Translations under genes and position numbers: made by a program | Assembly (NCBI RefSeq): GCF_038069765.1 | Contig: NZ_JBBPFS010000002.1 | Coordinates: forward strand, 434,001 to 498,000 | Source: Arthrobacter_B sp038069765 | Lineage (GTDB): Bacteria > Actinomycetota > Actinomycetes > Actinomycetales > Micrococcaceae | Direction: 5' to 3' | DNA: 64,000 nt | The notes under the pieces: generated by a model | The model's database searches: none | What the model saw: only the letters and a program-made list of their open reading frames with translations | What the model was told of the DNA's origin: nothing | Shown: positions 25,057 to 32,996 of the stretch, piece after piece | How positions within the stretch are numbered: position 1 is the first letter of the stretch | Layout: every line of letters starts with the position of its first letter

Positions 25057-26175
25057 ATGGCTGAAATCGATTTTCCCGCGGAGATCCGCGCCCTCAGGTC
25101 CACTTTCGCGTCCATCGAGCAGGTCTCGGATGTAGCAGCAATCAAAGAGGACATCGCCGAGCTGAGCGAAATGGCGGGGGTTCCCGATCTTTGGGACGAC
25201 CCCGCGGAGGCGCAGAAGATTACCTCCAAGCTCTCCCACCGGCAGACCGCGCTGGAACGGCTGGAAAAGCTGGAGTCCCGCATCGACGACCTTGAAGTGC
25301 TCGTGGAGCTGGCACAGGACGAGGCGGACGCCGAGTCCAAGGCAGAGGCCGCCGTCGAACTCGAATCCCTCCGCAAATCTCTGTCCCAGCTTGAGGTGGT
25401 TACCCTGCTCTCCGGAGAGTACGACGAGCGCGAAGCGGTCGTGACGATCCGTTCCGGCGCCGGGGGAGTGGACGCCGCTGACTTCGCGGAAATGCTGCTG
25501 CGCATGTACCTGCGCTGGGCCGAACGCCACGGCTATCCGACCACCGTCCTGGACACCTCCTACGCCGAGGAAGCCGGCCTCAAATCCGCCACCTTCGAGG
25601 TGAAGGCACCCTACGCCTACGGAACCCTGGTGGTGGAAGCCGGCACGCACCGGCTGGTGCGCATCAGCCCGTTCGATAACCAGGGCCGCCGCCAGACGTC
25701 GTTTGCCGCCGTCGAAGTCATTCCGCTGATCGAGCCCACTGACCACATCGACATCCCGGACAACGACATCAGGGTTGATGTTTTCCGTTCCTCGGGTCCG
25801 GGCGGCCAGTCGGTGAACACCACGGACTCCGCGGTCCGCCTGACCCACCTTCCCACCGGCACTGTCGTCTCCATGCAGAACGAGAAGTCCCAGCTGCAGA
25901 ACCGCGCCGCCGCGATGCGTGTGCTGCAGTCCCGCCTTCTGCTGCTGAAGAAGGAACAGGAGGACGCCGAGAAGAAGGCGTTCGCCGGAGATGTGAAGGC
26001 GTCGTGGGGAGACCAGATGCGTTCCTACGTGCTGAACCCGTACCAAATGGTCAAGGATCTGCGCACCGAGCACGAGGTGGGCAACACCTCCGCTGTGTTC
26101 GACGGCGAAATTGACGACTTCATCGACGCCGGGATCCGCTGGCGGGCCAACGGCAGCGTCTCCGCGCGGAAGTAA
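25057..26175 (+). CDS. prfB: Peptide chain release factor 2
   Basis: A 372-residue release factor for UAA and UGA. The stop-codon-reading tripeptide SPF is at 204-206 (ISPFDNQGRRQTSF) and the peptidyl-transferase motif GGQ at 249-251 (SGPGGQSVNTTDS). The gene is one uninterrupted frame, without the +1 programmed frameshift that autoregulates prfB in Escherichia coli. It uses TAA, a codon it reads itself. It heads a cluster with ftsEX, smpB and ssrA that is typical of Arthrobacter. Confidence 0.97.
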   Translation: MAEIDFPAEIRALRSTFASIEQVSDVAAIKEDIAELSEMAGVPDLWDDPAEAQKITSKLSHRQTALERLEKLESRIDDLEVLVELAQDEADAESKAEAAVELESLRKSLSQLEVVTLLSGEYDEREAVVTIRSGAGGVDAADFAEMLLRMYLRWAERHGYPTTVLDTSYAEEAGLKSATFEVKAPYAYGTLVVEAGTHRLVRISPFDNQGRRQTSFAAVEVIPLIEPTDHIDIPDNDIRVDVFRSSGPGGQSVNTTDSAVRLTHLPTGTVVSMQNEKSQLQNRAAAMRVLQSRLLLLKKEQEDAEKKAFAGDVKASWGDQMRSYVLNPYQMVKDLRTEHEVGNTSAVFDGEIDDFIDAGIRWRANGSVSARK

Positions 26176-26200
26176 CCCGGAAGTAGCGGAAGTAACCCGG
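26166..26200 (+). repeat. Tandem duplication containing the prfB stop codon
   Basis: GCGGAAGTAACCCGG at 26166-26180 includes the prfB stop codon TAA; an identical copy is at 26186-26200 (period 20). Further imperfect CCGGAA/GGCAACGCC repeats follow to about 26275. Confidence 0.85.
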
Positions 26201-26366
26201 CACCCCGGAAGCGAGAATCCGGGCCCGCCCGCGTTGCCCCGGAACGGCAACGCCCTCCGGCAACGCCGGAAACCCTCAACGGAAGAGGGTCGCAAAGCCG
26301 GCAGGTGAATGCCATGATGCTGCTCGGAGGCTGCGGACGACAGCCGGGACCGGCAGGAGCAGCGGG

Positions 26367-27179
26367 ATGGATACTACGGCAAGCGGCAGCGGCGGGGCTC
26401 CGCACAGCGGCCCCGCGCCGCACGGAAGGAGCGGTGCCGGGCTGGACGGGCGCACCGCCGTCGTCACCGGCGGCGGCGGCGGAATCGGTGAAGCCTGCGC
26501 CCGGCACTTCGCCGCACTCGGTGCCAGGGTGACGGTGGCGGACCTGAACAAAGCCGCCGCGGACAAGGTGGCCGGCGAAATCGGCGGCACGGCATGGCAC
26601 GTGGACCTGAGTGATACCGGTGCCTTGGAGGACCTCGTCCTGGACACCGACATTTTGGTGAACAACGCAGGAATCCAGCGCATTGCGGCCCTCGAAGACT
26701 TCGACCCCGATACCTTCCGGCTGATCCACCGCCTGATGCTTGAAGCGCCGTTCCTGCTGATCCGGGCGGCGCTGCCCGGCATGTACGCCCGCGGCTTCGG
26801 GCGCATCATCAACATCTCCAGCGTCCACGGCCTGCGAGCGTCAGCCTTTAAGAGTGCCTATGTGAGCGCCAAACACGGGCTGGAAGGCCTGTCCAAGGTG
26901 ACAGCGCTTGAGGGCGGCCCGCACGGGGTTACCTCGAACTGCATCTGCCCGGCCTATGTGCGCACACCTCTGGTGGAAACACAGATAACGGACCAGGCCC
27001 GCATTCACGGGATTACGGAGGCGGAGGTCCTGGAGTTGGTGCTGCTGACGGAACCGGCGGTCAAACGGCTGGTGGAACCGGAGGAAGTTGCTTCGCTGGC
27101 CGCCTGGCTCGCGGGCTCAGACGCCGGAATGGCCACGGGTGCTTCCTACACACTGGACGGAGGCTGGTCCGCCAGATGA
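26367..27179 (+). CDS. 3-hydroxybutyrate dehydrogenase (short-chain dehydrogenase)
   Basis: A 270-residue SDR. A 26-residue polar leader precedes the NAD-binding TGGGGGIGEA; NNAG, the catalytic serine in NISSVHGLRAS and the YxxxK in YVSAKHG are all present. The stretch KSAYVSAKHGLEGLSKVTAL followed by SNCICPAYVRTPLVE is characteristic of D-3-hydroxybutyrate dehydrogenases, which link ketone-body or polyhydroxybutyrate breakdown to acetoacetate. ATG with CAGGAGCAGC upstream. Monocistronic between prfB and ftsE. Confidence 0.82.
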   Translation: MDTTASGSGGAPHSGPAPHGRSGAGLDGRTAVVTGGGGGIGEACARHFAALGARVTVADLNKAAADKVAGEIGGTAWHVDLSDTGALEDLVLDTDILVNNAGIQRIAALEDFDPDTFRLIHRLMLEAPFLLIRAALPGMYARGFGRIINISSVHGLRASAFKSAYVSAKHGLEGLSKVTALEGGPHGVTSNCICPAYVRTPLVETQITDQARIHGITEAEVLELVLLTEPAVKRLVEPEEVASLAAWLAGSDAGMATGASYTLDGGWSAR

Positions 27180-27286
27180 GGATGAAGACCCCGGGCCGGT
27201 ACCGTTTCCTCCGGCGGGAGGCCGCAAACGCGCAGGACCGGAGCGACACACCTGCCGGAATCTGCACCAACGGGTAGAACCGTCGA

Positions 27287-27292
27287 TATAGT
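27287..27292 (+). promoter_or_regulatory. Probable -10 of the ftsEX operon
   Basis: TATAGT, about 70 nt upstream of the ftsE start. No good -35 hexamer is seen at 17 nt. Confidence 0.45.
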
Positions 27293-27361
27293 CGAACAGC
27301 CGGCGCCCTTACCCCAAACCAAGGCCCGTCTTCCGGCCGCATCGACGGGCGCTAAGCAGAC

Positions 27362-28156
27362 ATGATCACTTTCGACAACGTCACCAAGGTCTATGACCGC
27401 AATTCCAGGCCTGCCCTGAACTCCGTGAATCTCGAAGTTGACCGCGGAGAGTTCGTATTCCTGGTTGGCGCATCCGGATCGGGCAAGTCCACTTTCATCC
27501 GGCTGATCCTCAAAGAGGAGCACGCGTCCCGCGGGACCGTATACGTAGCCGGGTCCAATGTCGCCAAGATTCCGAGCTGGCGCGTGCCGCGCCTGCGGCG
27601 AGGAATCGGCGTCGTGTTCCAGGACTTTCGGCTGCTGCCGAACAAGACCGTATTCGCCAACGTGGCGTTTGCCATGCAGGTGATCGGCCGCAGCCGGGCC
27701 GTCATCCGCGATTCGGTGCCCGAGGTCCTGAAGACCGTCGGACTGGAAGGCAAGGACAACCGTCTGCCCCATGAGCTTTCCGGCGGTGAGCAGCAGCGCG
27801 TGGCCATTGCCCGGGCCATCGTCAACAAGCCGGGAATCCTCCTTGCCGATGAACCCACCGGAAACCTGGACCCCACCACTTCGCTTGGCATCATGAAGGT
27901 CCTGGACCGGATTAACCAGAACGGCACCACTGTGGTGATGGCCACGCACGACGACGACATTGTCAACGCCATGCGCAAGCGCGTGGTGGAGCTGCACCAC
28001 GGAAAGATTGTCCGCGACGAACGCGAAGGCATTTACCTGGGCGCACCGCAGACCCAGCAGGGGAGCATCATCCCGGTCAACCCGGATCCGGCGAACGGTG
28101 ATGCCGGGGCAACGGGCGGCGGAAACGGCTCCGCCGGAGCGGGGGCCTCCAAATGA
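27362..28156 (+). CDS. ftsE: Cell division ATP-binding protein FtsE
   Basis: A 264-residue ABC ATPase. Walker A GASGSGKST, Q-loop VVFQDFRLLPNKTVF, signature LSGGEQQRVAIARA, Walker B ILLADEPTGNLDP and the H-loop ATHD are intact. The RLLPNKTVFANVAFAM segment is typical of FtsE. With FtsX it transmits the divisome state across the membrane to a peptidoglycan hydrolase. A glycine-rich tail of about 30 residues follows the ATPase. Overlaps ftsX by 4 nt. Confidence 0.97.
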   Translation: MITFDNVTKVYDRNSRPALNSVNLEVDRGEFVFLVGASGSGKSTFIRLILKEEHASRGTVYVAGSNVAKIPSWRVPRLRRGIGVVFQDFRLLPNKTVFANVAFAMQVIGRSRAVIRDSVPEVLKTVGLEGKDNRLPHELSGGEQQRVAIARAIVNKPGILLADEPTGNLDPTTSLGIMKVLDRINQNGTTVVMATHDDDIVNAMRKRVVELHHGKIVRDEREGIYLGAPQTQQGSIIPVNPDPANGDAGATGGGNGSAGAGASK

Positions 28157-29064
28157 GGCTGGCATTCGTCCTCGGGGAAATCGGTTCGGGTATCCGGCGC
28201 AACCTCTCCATGGTGGTCTCCGTCATCCTGGTCACCTTCGTCTCGCTCACCTTCGTTGGCGCGGCCGGACTCCTGCAGCTGCAGATCGGCCAGATGAAGG
28301 GGTACTGGTACGACAAGGTGCAGGTAGCTGTTTTCCTGTGCGTGGATTCCTCGACCACTCCGTCCTGTGCCTCCGGACCGGTGACGGACGAACAGCGGGA
28401 GGCCATCGAAGAGCAGCTCGAATCTCCGGCCTTCGCCCAGTACGTTGCTTCCGTCGACTATGAGGACCAGGCGACGGCGCTGAGCCACTTCCGGGACCAG
28501 TTTGCCAACTCTCCGCTGGTTGACTCCGTAACGGCAGACCAGCTGCCGGAATCCTTCCGCGTCTCTCTGGTGGACCCGGAAAAGTACGAGGTTATTAACG
28601 AAGCATTTTCTTCCATGCCCGGCGTGGAAACAGTCAGCGACCAGCGCGAACTCCTGGAGAAGGTCTTCTCCTTTATGAATATGGCGTCCCTGATTGCCCT
28701 GATAATTGCCGGCGTGATGCTGGTGTGCGCCATTCTGCTGATTGCCACCACCATCCGGCTCTCAGCCTTCAGCCGCAGACGCGAGACCGGAATTATGCGC
28801 CTCGTCGGCGCCTCCAAGGCAGTAATCCAGCTTCCCTTCGTCCTGGAAGGCGTTATTGCCGCGGTCATCGGCGCCGTCCTGGCATCGGGTACGCTATGGG
28901 CAGTGGCACATTTCTTCATTGGTGCCCTGGCCAAGGCCTATCCCGCAACCGCGTTTATTAGCGCCCAGCAGGTACTGGTGCTGAGCCCGGTCTTACTCGT
29001 TGTTGGTGCGCTTCTGGCAGGAATTTCATCACTGCTGACGCTCCGCAGGTACTTAAAGGTTTAG
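28153..29064 (+). CDS. ftsX: Cell division permease-like protein FtsX
   Basis: A 303-residue protein with four membrane helices. A long extracytoplasmic loop between helices 1 and 2 (about 45-170) includes the cysteine pair CVDSSTTPSC; the FtsX core lies in the last three helices (RRRETGIMRLVGASKAVIQLPFVLEG). It relays ATP hydrolysis by FtsE to an outer hydrolase; in mycobacteria the partner is RipC, and the M23 protein encoded next is the obvious candidate here. Confidence 0.96.
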   Translation: MRLAFVLGEIGSGIRRNLSMVVSVILVTFVSLTFVGAAGLLQLQIGQMKGYWYDKVQVAVFLCVDSSTTPSCASGPVTDEQREAIEEQLESPAFAQYVASVDYEDQATALSHFRDQFANSPLVDSVTADQLPESFRVSLVDPEKYEVINEAFSSMPGVETVSDQRELLEKVFSFMNMASLIALIIAGVMLVCAILLIATTIRLSAFSRRRETGIMRLVGASKAVIQLPFVLEGVIAAVIGAVLASGTLWAVAHFFIGALAKAYPATAFISAQQVLVLSPVLLVVGALLAGISSLLTLRRYLKV

Positions 29065-29117
29065 AGTGTTGCAAACTCTGAAAAGAAAGCTGACAAACTC
29101 CATGGACGGTTCCATCA

Positions 29118-30524
29118 ATGGTTAGCGCCCACCAGCGGCAGTCGCTGACGCCTGCCCTGCGCAAAACCGCAGTAGGCGCGGTCGCCGCGGCAATGCTGAC
29201 GCTGACCCTTGCCTTCAGTGGAACCGCCGCTGCTGACGAACTCGAAGACCGCAAGGCAGCGATCGAGAGCGAGCAGCAGAAGGTGCAGGAAACCTACGAG
29301 TACCTTGACGCTGAAACCAGCCGGAAGGTTGCCGAACTGGCGATCTACCAGCAGCAGCTGCCGGGGGCGCAGCAGGCACTGACCGACGCGGAGGGACGCG
29401 TTTCCACAGCAGCGGGCAAGGTATCCGCCCTGACTGACCGCGTGGCCCTGGCGCAGGAAACCCGCAGCACCATCACCGCGCAGATCGAGCAGGACCAGGC
29501 GGCGATGGATGACACGCAGGCTGTGATCGGACAGATCGCTGCCCAGGCGTACAAGAGCGGCGGCGTTCCCTCGAGTTTCTCGCTGATCCTGGGCGCGGAG
29601 GGCGCCGACAGCCTCACCGACTCCATGGGCCTGGCGGAGCAGGTGCTGCGCGGACAGAACGCCGCCATGCAGGAGCTGTCCCAGCAGAGCGCAACCAACG
29701 TCAATTCGGAAGCACGCCTCGCGGCCGTCGAAGAGGAGATATCCAGCCTCAAAGAGCAGGCCGAGGCCGCCCTCAAGCTGGAGCAGGAAGCCCGGGATGC
29801 GGCAGCGGCGGAGAAGGCCAAGGTCGATTCCCTGATCGAGCAGACTGCCGCGGCGAACGCGGCGCTCGAAGCCCGCAAGCCCGTTATCCAGGCGCAGCTC
29901 GCGTCGCTGGAAACAGCGAAGGCCAAGGCAACAGCGGACATTGCCGAACGGCAGCGTGTCCTCCTTGAACAGGCACGCAAGGAAGAGGAAGCCCGGATCG
30001 CCGAGGCGAACCGCCGCGCGGCCGAGGAGGCCGCACGGAACAACCGCCCGGTACCGCCTCCCGAGGTGCCGCCCACCACGCCCACCAACCCCTCGGCCTT
30101 TGGCCTGAGCCTTCCCGTCCAGGCCCCGATTTCCTCGGGTTTCGGCTGGCGGGCCACCCCTCCGGGCAGCATCGACTTCTTCGGCACCGGCGGATACCTC
30201 CACTCGGGCATCGACTTCGGGGCCAGCTGCGGGACCCCCGTTTACGCCCCGGCGTCCGGCGAGGTCTGGCGGGCGGACCAGGGCCAGCCCGACGGCATGA
30301 TCGGGACCGGAAACCGTGTGGTCCTCAACCACGGCGTCATCGGCAACAGCGCCCTCGCCACGAACTACTACCACCTGACCAGCTACGTGGTTTCCGTGGG
30401 CCAGTGGGTCAACGCCGGCCAGCTGATCGGCTATGTGGGAACCACCGGGAATTCCACCGGCTGCCACCTGCACTTTGAGACTGTGCTGAACGGCGCACTG
30501 GTTGATCCGATGGGCCTGTTGTAG
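29118..30524 (+). CDS. Secreted coiled-coil M23 endopeptidase (EnvC/RipC-like FtsX partner)
   Basis: A 468-residue protein. A signal peptide (to about residue 38, ending near AAADE) precedes a long coiled coil (about 40-310) made of DRKAAIESEQQ and alanine/glutamate heptads, a proline-rich linker (PVPPPEVPPTTPT) and a C-terminal LytM/M23 domain (about 345-468). The metal ligands are visible in HSGIDFG and HLHFETV. It is positioned to be held inactive by its coiled coil and switched on through FtsEX to split septal peptidoglycan. Its stop codon lies inside a 14-bp palindrome. Confidence 0.9.
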   Translation: MVSAHQRQSLTPALRKTAVGAVAAAMLTLTLAFSGTAAADELEDRKAAIESEQQKVQETYEYLDAETSRKVAELAIYQQQLPGAQQALTDAEGRVSTAAGKVSALTDRVALAQETRSTITAQIEQDQAAMDDTQAVIGQIAAQAYKSGGVPSSFSLILGAEGADSLTDSMGLAEQVLRGQNAAMQELSQQSATNVNSEARLAAVEEEISSLKEQAEAALKLEQEARDAAAAEKAKVDSLIEQTAAANAALEARKPVIQAQLASLETAKAKATADIAERQRVLLEQARKEEEARIAEANRRAAEEAARNNRPVPPPEVPPTTPTNPSAFGLSLPVQAPISSGFGWRATPPGSIDFFGTGGYLHSGIDFGASCGTPVYAPASGEVWRADQGQPDGMIGTGNRVVLNHGVIGNSALATNYYHLTSYVVSVGQWVNAGQLIGYVGTTGNSTGCHLHFETVLNGALVDPMGLL

Positions 30525-30538
30525 GCCTACAATAGAGT
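30519..30538 (+). promoter_or_regulatory. Palindrome and -10 elements upstream of smpB
   Basis: TTGTAGGCCTACAA (30519-30532) is a perfect 14-bp palindrome containing the M23 stop codon. It overlaps TACAAT (30528-30533) and abuts TAGAGT (30533-30538), both plausible -10 elements for smpB. Confidence 0.4.
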
Positions 30539-30566
30539 TTTCCGTTCATCGAAAAGGAGTTGCACC

Positions 30567-31040
30567 GTGCCCAAAGAAAGTGGCCGTAAGGTAGTGGCCA
30601 CCAACCGCAAGGCCCGGCACAATTACGAAATCCTTGACACCTACGAAGCCGGCATGGTTTTGATGGGAACTGAAGTCAAGTCGCTGCGTGAGGGCCGGGC
30701 GTCGCTGGTGGACGGGTTCGGCACGTTCTACAACGATGAACTCTGGCTCGAGGCTGCCTACATTCCCGAGTACCTCAACGGCAGCTGGACCAACCACTCC
30801 GCCCGCCGCCGCCGGAAGCTGCTGCTGCACCGGGAGCAGCTGGACAAGATCATGCAGAAGACCCGGGAGTCCGGGTTCACCATCGTTCCGCTCCAGCTGT
30901 ATTTCCTGGACGGACGGGCCAAAGTGGAGATCGCCGTCGCGCGCGGTAAGCGCGACTATGACAAGCGCCAGACACTGAGGGAAAAGCAGGACAACAGGGA
31001 AGCCCTGCGTGACATGCGGGAGAAAAACCGGGGCGCCTGA
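30567..31040 (+). CDS. smpB: SsrA-binding protein SmpB
   Basis: A 157-residue RNA-binding protein that delivers tmRNA to stalled ribosomes. The start KVVATNRKARHNYEILDTYEAG, then GTEVKSLREGRASL, and the basic C-terminal tail KRDYDKRQTLREKQDNREAL are all as in the family. GTG start with AAAAGGAG upstream. tmRNA itself follows about 460 nt downstream, with one small gene between. Confidence 0.97.
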   Translation: MPKESGRKVVATNRKARHNYEILDTYEAGMVLMGTEVKSLREGRASLVDGFGTFYNDELWLEAAYIPEYLNGSWTNHSARRRRKLLLHREQLDKIMQKTRESGFTIVPLQLYFLDGRAKVEIAVARGKRDYDKRQTLREKQDNREALRDMREKNRGA

Positions 31041-31402
31041 TGAGCGGCACCTTCTGGGCGCTGCAGTCCGAGGAGGAAATACCCGAGCACAAGGTCCGTG
31101 CCCCCGTGTGGGCCTGGATCGTCACCGGAATCGATCTGCTGATCGTGGTTTCCGTGATCCCCGTCGTGATCCTTGTGGTTGTCCCGTTCTTTTTCGTCTA
31201 CTACGTGTATCTGGCATCCCTGCTGGTCTGGATCGCACCGGCCCTGGTTGCAGCCAACGCCGCACTGTTCGTCTGGGCGCTCCGGCACCGTGCTGCCGGA
31301 AAAGCGGCCCTGAGCATTCTGGGGGTGTTCTTCGCGGCAGTCTCCTGGCTGGTCCTGAAGCTGTGGGAGATGCCGGTCATCATCTTCGGCGTCCGCTTCT
31401 AG
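31040..31402 (+). CDS. Small membrane protein of unknown function between smpB and ssrA
   Basis: A 120-residue protein with a 25-residue polar N-terminus and three predicted helices at about 25-55, 60-80 and 88-110; the end FGVRF is short. I recognise no family. The ATG overlaps the smpB stop by one base (TGATG), so translation is coupled to smpB. Its function could be unrelated to trans-translation. Confidence 0.7.
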   Translation: MSGTFWALQSEEEIPEHKVRAPVWAWIVTGIDLLIVVSVIPVVILVVVPFFFVYYVYLASLLVWIAPALVAANAALFVWALRHRAAGKAALSILGVFFAAVSWLVLKLWEMPVIIFGVRF

Positions 31403-31414
31403 CGCGGGATAGGC

Positions 31415-31499
31415 TATAGTTAATCAACCGGTCTGCGGACCGGTTGGAGTTCCAGCCAGTTCCTACGGCTGGTTGATAACTAAACAGGTAGCAATACCT
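31415..31499 (+). promoter_or_regulatory. ssrA promoter -10 and structured precursor leader
   Basis: TATAGT (31415-31420) is a good -10. Between it and the mature tmRNA are three hairpins: AACCGGTC/GACCGGTT (31426-31445), CCAGCC/GGCTGG (31452-31472) and AGGTA/TACCT (31486-31499). They would lie in the 5' precursor removed by RNase P. Confidence 0.5.
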
Positions 31500-31503
31500 A
31501 CAA

Positions 31504-31872
31504 GGGGATGACAGGTTTCGACGGTGTTAGTCGAGACAGGTGAAGCGGGCCGAGGATGCAGGGTTATCTCGTAAACGCTCCTTGCAAAACAATAAGTGCC
31601 GATTCAAAGCGCACTGACTTCGCTCTCGCTGCCTAAGCAGCGGGCATAGTCCGTCAGCCCGGGAATGCTCTCGTCCCGGATCCTGGCGTCATTTAGAGGG
31701 CCACTGCTGAACATGCTCGCCGTTGGCGTGTTCGGGACTCTTAAACGGCTGGGCCCGGATCAGCTGCTTGTCTGCATGACAGCTGGGGCCAAGAAAATCC
31801 GATGCAGACTGCGCCCGGAGAAGCCCTGACAACACGACATCGGACGGGGGTTCAATTCCCCCCATCTCCACA
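31504..31872 (+). ncRNA. ssrA: Transfer-messenger RNA (tmRNA)
   Basis: The 5' end GGGGATG pairs with the 3' CATCTCC (31863-31869) to form the tRNA-like acceptor stem with one G-U pair, and the T-arm GGGGGTTCAATTCCCCC sits just before the 3' end. The CCA tail is not fully encoded. The tag frame reads to TAA at 31634-31636 and ends SKRTDFALAA; by analogy with mycobacterial ADSHQRDYALAA the resume codon is probably GCC at 31598, giving ADSKRTDFALAA. It works with SmpB to free stalled ribosomes and mark proteins for ClpP proteolysis. Confidence 0.96.
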
Positions 31873-31889
31873 GCAAAACATCCCTTCAT

Positions 31890-31931
31890 AAAAAGCAGGA
31901 AAAGTGCCTCCGGGTTCTTTTCCTGCTTTTT
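31890..31931 (+). terminator. Terminator of ssrA
   Basis: A 14-bp stem (AAAAAGCAGGAAAA at 31890-31903, complement at 31918-31931) ends in T6, 18 nt after the tmRNA 3' end. Confidence 0.93.
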
Positions 31932-32217
31932 TATTTGGCCTTCCCGCCCCTGCCGGCGCGAGTTGTTAGTCACACGCCGCCCGTTTTCGGCACTCGGCCC
32001 GCCCGAGTGTGGAGGTACCGGCGGCAGGGATTGCTAGACTGGCAGGAGTCGGAAAACTGATCGCAAGGCAGTGCATTCGGCCCTTCCGCTGTCGGCGGTT
32101 CCGCGGATACAGCCGCGCACCGGCGCTGCGGCTCGGCAGCATCCGCCCGTACGCGCTCCGTCCGGGCACATGAGCTATAACCGGTCGAAAAGACCCCTGT
32201 AGGAGACGCACCACTTT

Positions 32218-32853
32218 ATGCAAAGCCTGGACCACGGAACACAGTCCGAAGAACTCTGGAACCGCCGCTATGACGACAACGTTGCTGAAGTAAATCAGCT
32301 CTGTGATTCGCTGAAGGCGCTGAAGCCCGGCACCGAGGTGCCCTACGTCGACCCGATGCATGACGTGGGAGAGACCCGCATTGTTAGTCTGTTCTCCAAC
32401 ATTGGCACCGCCCACAAGTCCGGTTTCATCACCGCCGGAGATGACGACGCCGTCGCCCGCCTCCTTGGGGTCCACTGGCAGGTGGGACTGCGTCCCGAAT
32501 ACGTCATGCCCTGGAACACCTACCCCTGGTTTGTTCCCGGCGAGCCCAACGGCAAGCTGACCAAGGAACAGATCCAGGAAGGCCTGAAGCCGCTGCTGCG
32601 TTTCCTGGCGCTGGTCCCGCGCGCCTCTGCGATCGTTGCCCACGGTACCGAGGCCCAGCGGCTGTGCGCCGCCTTCCTGAAGACGGAAAACCGCATGATC
32701 TACCGCCGCAGCTTCAAGATCTACAAGGCACGTTCCGTGGACGGACGGGCGTTCGGCGCAACTGCGGAGCGGCAGGAAGAGGGCCTGGCCACCATGCGGA
32801 TTGCTTATAAGGATGCGATGGCCCGGACCGGGCTGGCTCTTCCCGGAAACTGA
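32218..32853 (+). CDS. Uracil-DNA-glycosylase-superfamily-like protein
   Basis: A 211-residue protein. The blocks DPMHDVGETRIVSLFSNIG, SGFITAGDDD, WNTYPWFVPGE and LALVPRASAIVAHGTEAQRL line up with those of UDG-superfamily proteins, where the motifs are an EAPG-like loop, SGFISxDND, WNxVPWYxG and a hydrophobic strand. The catalytic acidic loop is replaced by FSNIGTAHK, and the final HPS-type motif is not obvious, so DNA-glycosylase activity is uncertain. ATG with AGGAGACGC upstream. TATAAC at 32175-32180 is a possible -10; TAGACT at 32035-32040 is another. Strong terminator downstream; not in an operon. Confidence 0.6.
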   Translation: MQSLDHGTQSEELWNRRYDDNVAEVNQLCDSLKALKPGTEVPYVDPMHDVGETRIVSLFSNIGTAHKSGFITAGDDDAVARLLGVHWQVGLRPEYVMPWNTYPWFVPGEPNGKLTKEQIQEGLKPLLRFLALVPRASAIVAHGTEAQRLCAAFLKTENRMIYRRSFKIYKARSVDGRAFGATAERQEEGLATMRIAYKDAMARTGLALPGN

Positions 32854-32876
32854 TTTCCGCAAACTGAGCGGCACAT

Positions 32877-32918
32877 AAAATGCCAGGCACCCCGCGGTTG
32901 CGCGGTGCCTGGCATTTT
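32877..32918 (+). terminator. Terminator after the UDG-like gene
   Basis: A 15-bp perfect stem (AAAATGCCAGGCACC at 32877-32891, complement at 32904-32918) with a GC-rich apical loop and a closing T tract. Confidence 0.93.
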
Positions 32919-32948
32919 CTTTTGTCCGGAGCCGGGAAGTGCCGACCC

Positions 32949-32996
32949 AGGCAGTAGCGGAACTAGGCAGTAGCGGAACTGGCAGCGCCGGACCTA
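32949..32996 (-). repeat. 16-bp tandem repeat at the 3' end of a hypothetical gene
   Basis: AGGCAGTAGCGGAACT occurs twice back to back (32949-32964, 32965-32980). The next 16 nt, which include the stop codon of the leftward gene ending at 32994, match the unit at about 12 of 16 positions, so the array looks like an expansion of the gene's 3' end. Confidence 0.8.

Noticed and set aside
25057..25200. Programmed +1 frameshift in prfB
   Set aside because: The gene is a single open frame from the ATG; there is no internal in-frame UGA near the start.
24877..26295. Long leftward frame continuing the 107-residue hypothetical upstream across prfB
   Set aside because: prfB is certain on the other strand; a GTG with a strong AGGAGGAG site at 24876 marks the true start.
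31689..31973. Leftward 94-codon frame overlapping ssrA
   Set aside because: It lies in the tmRNA gene and its terminator, so it is not a protein gene; such false frames are common over ssrA.
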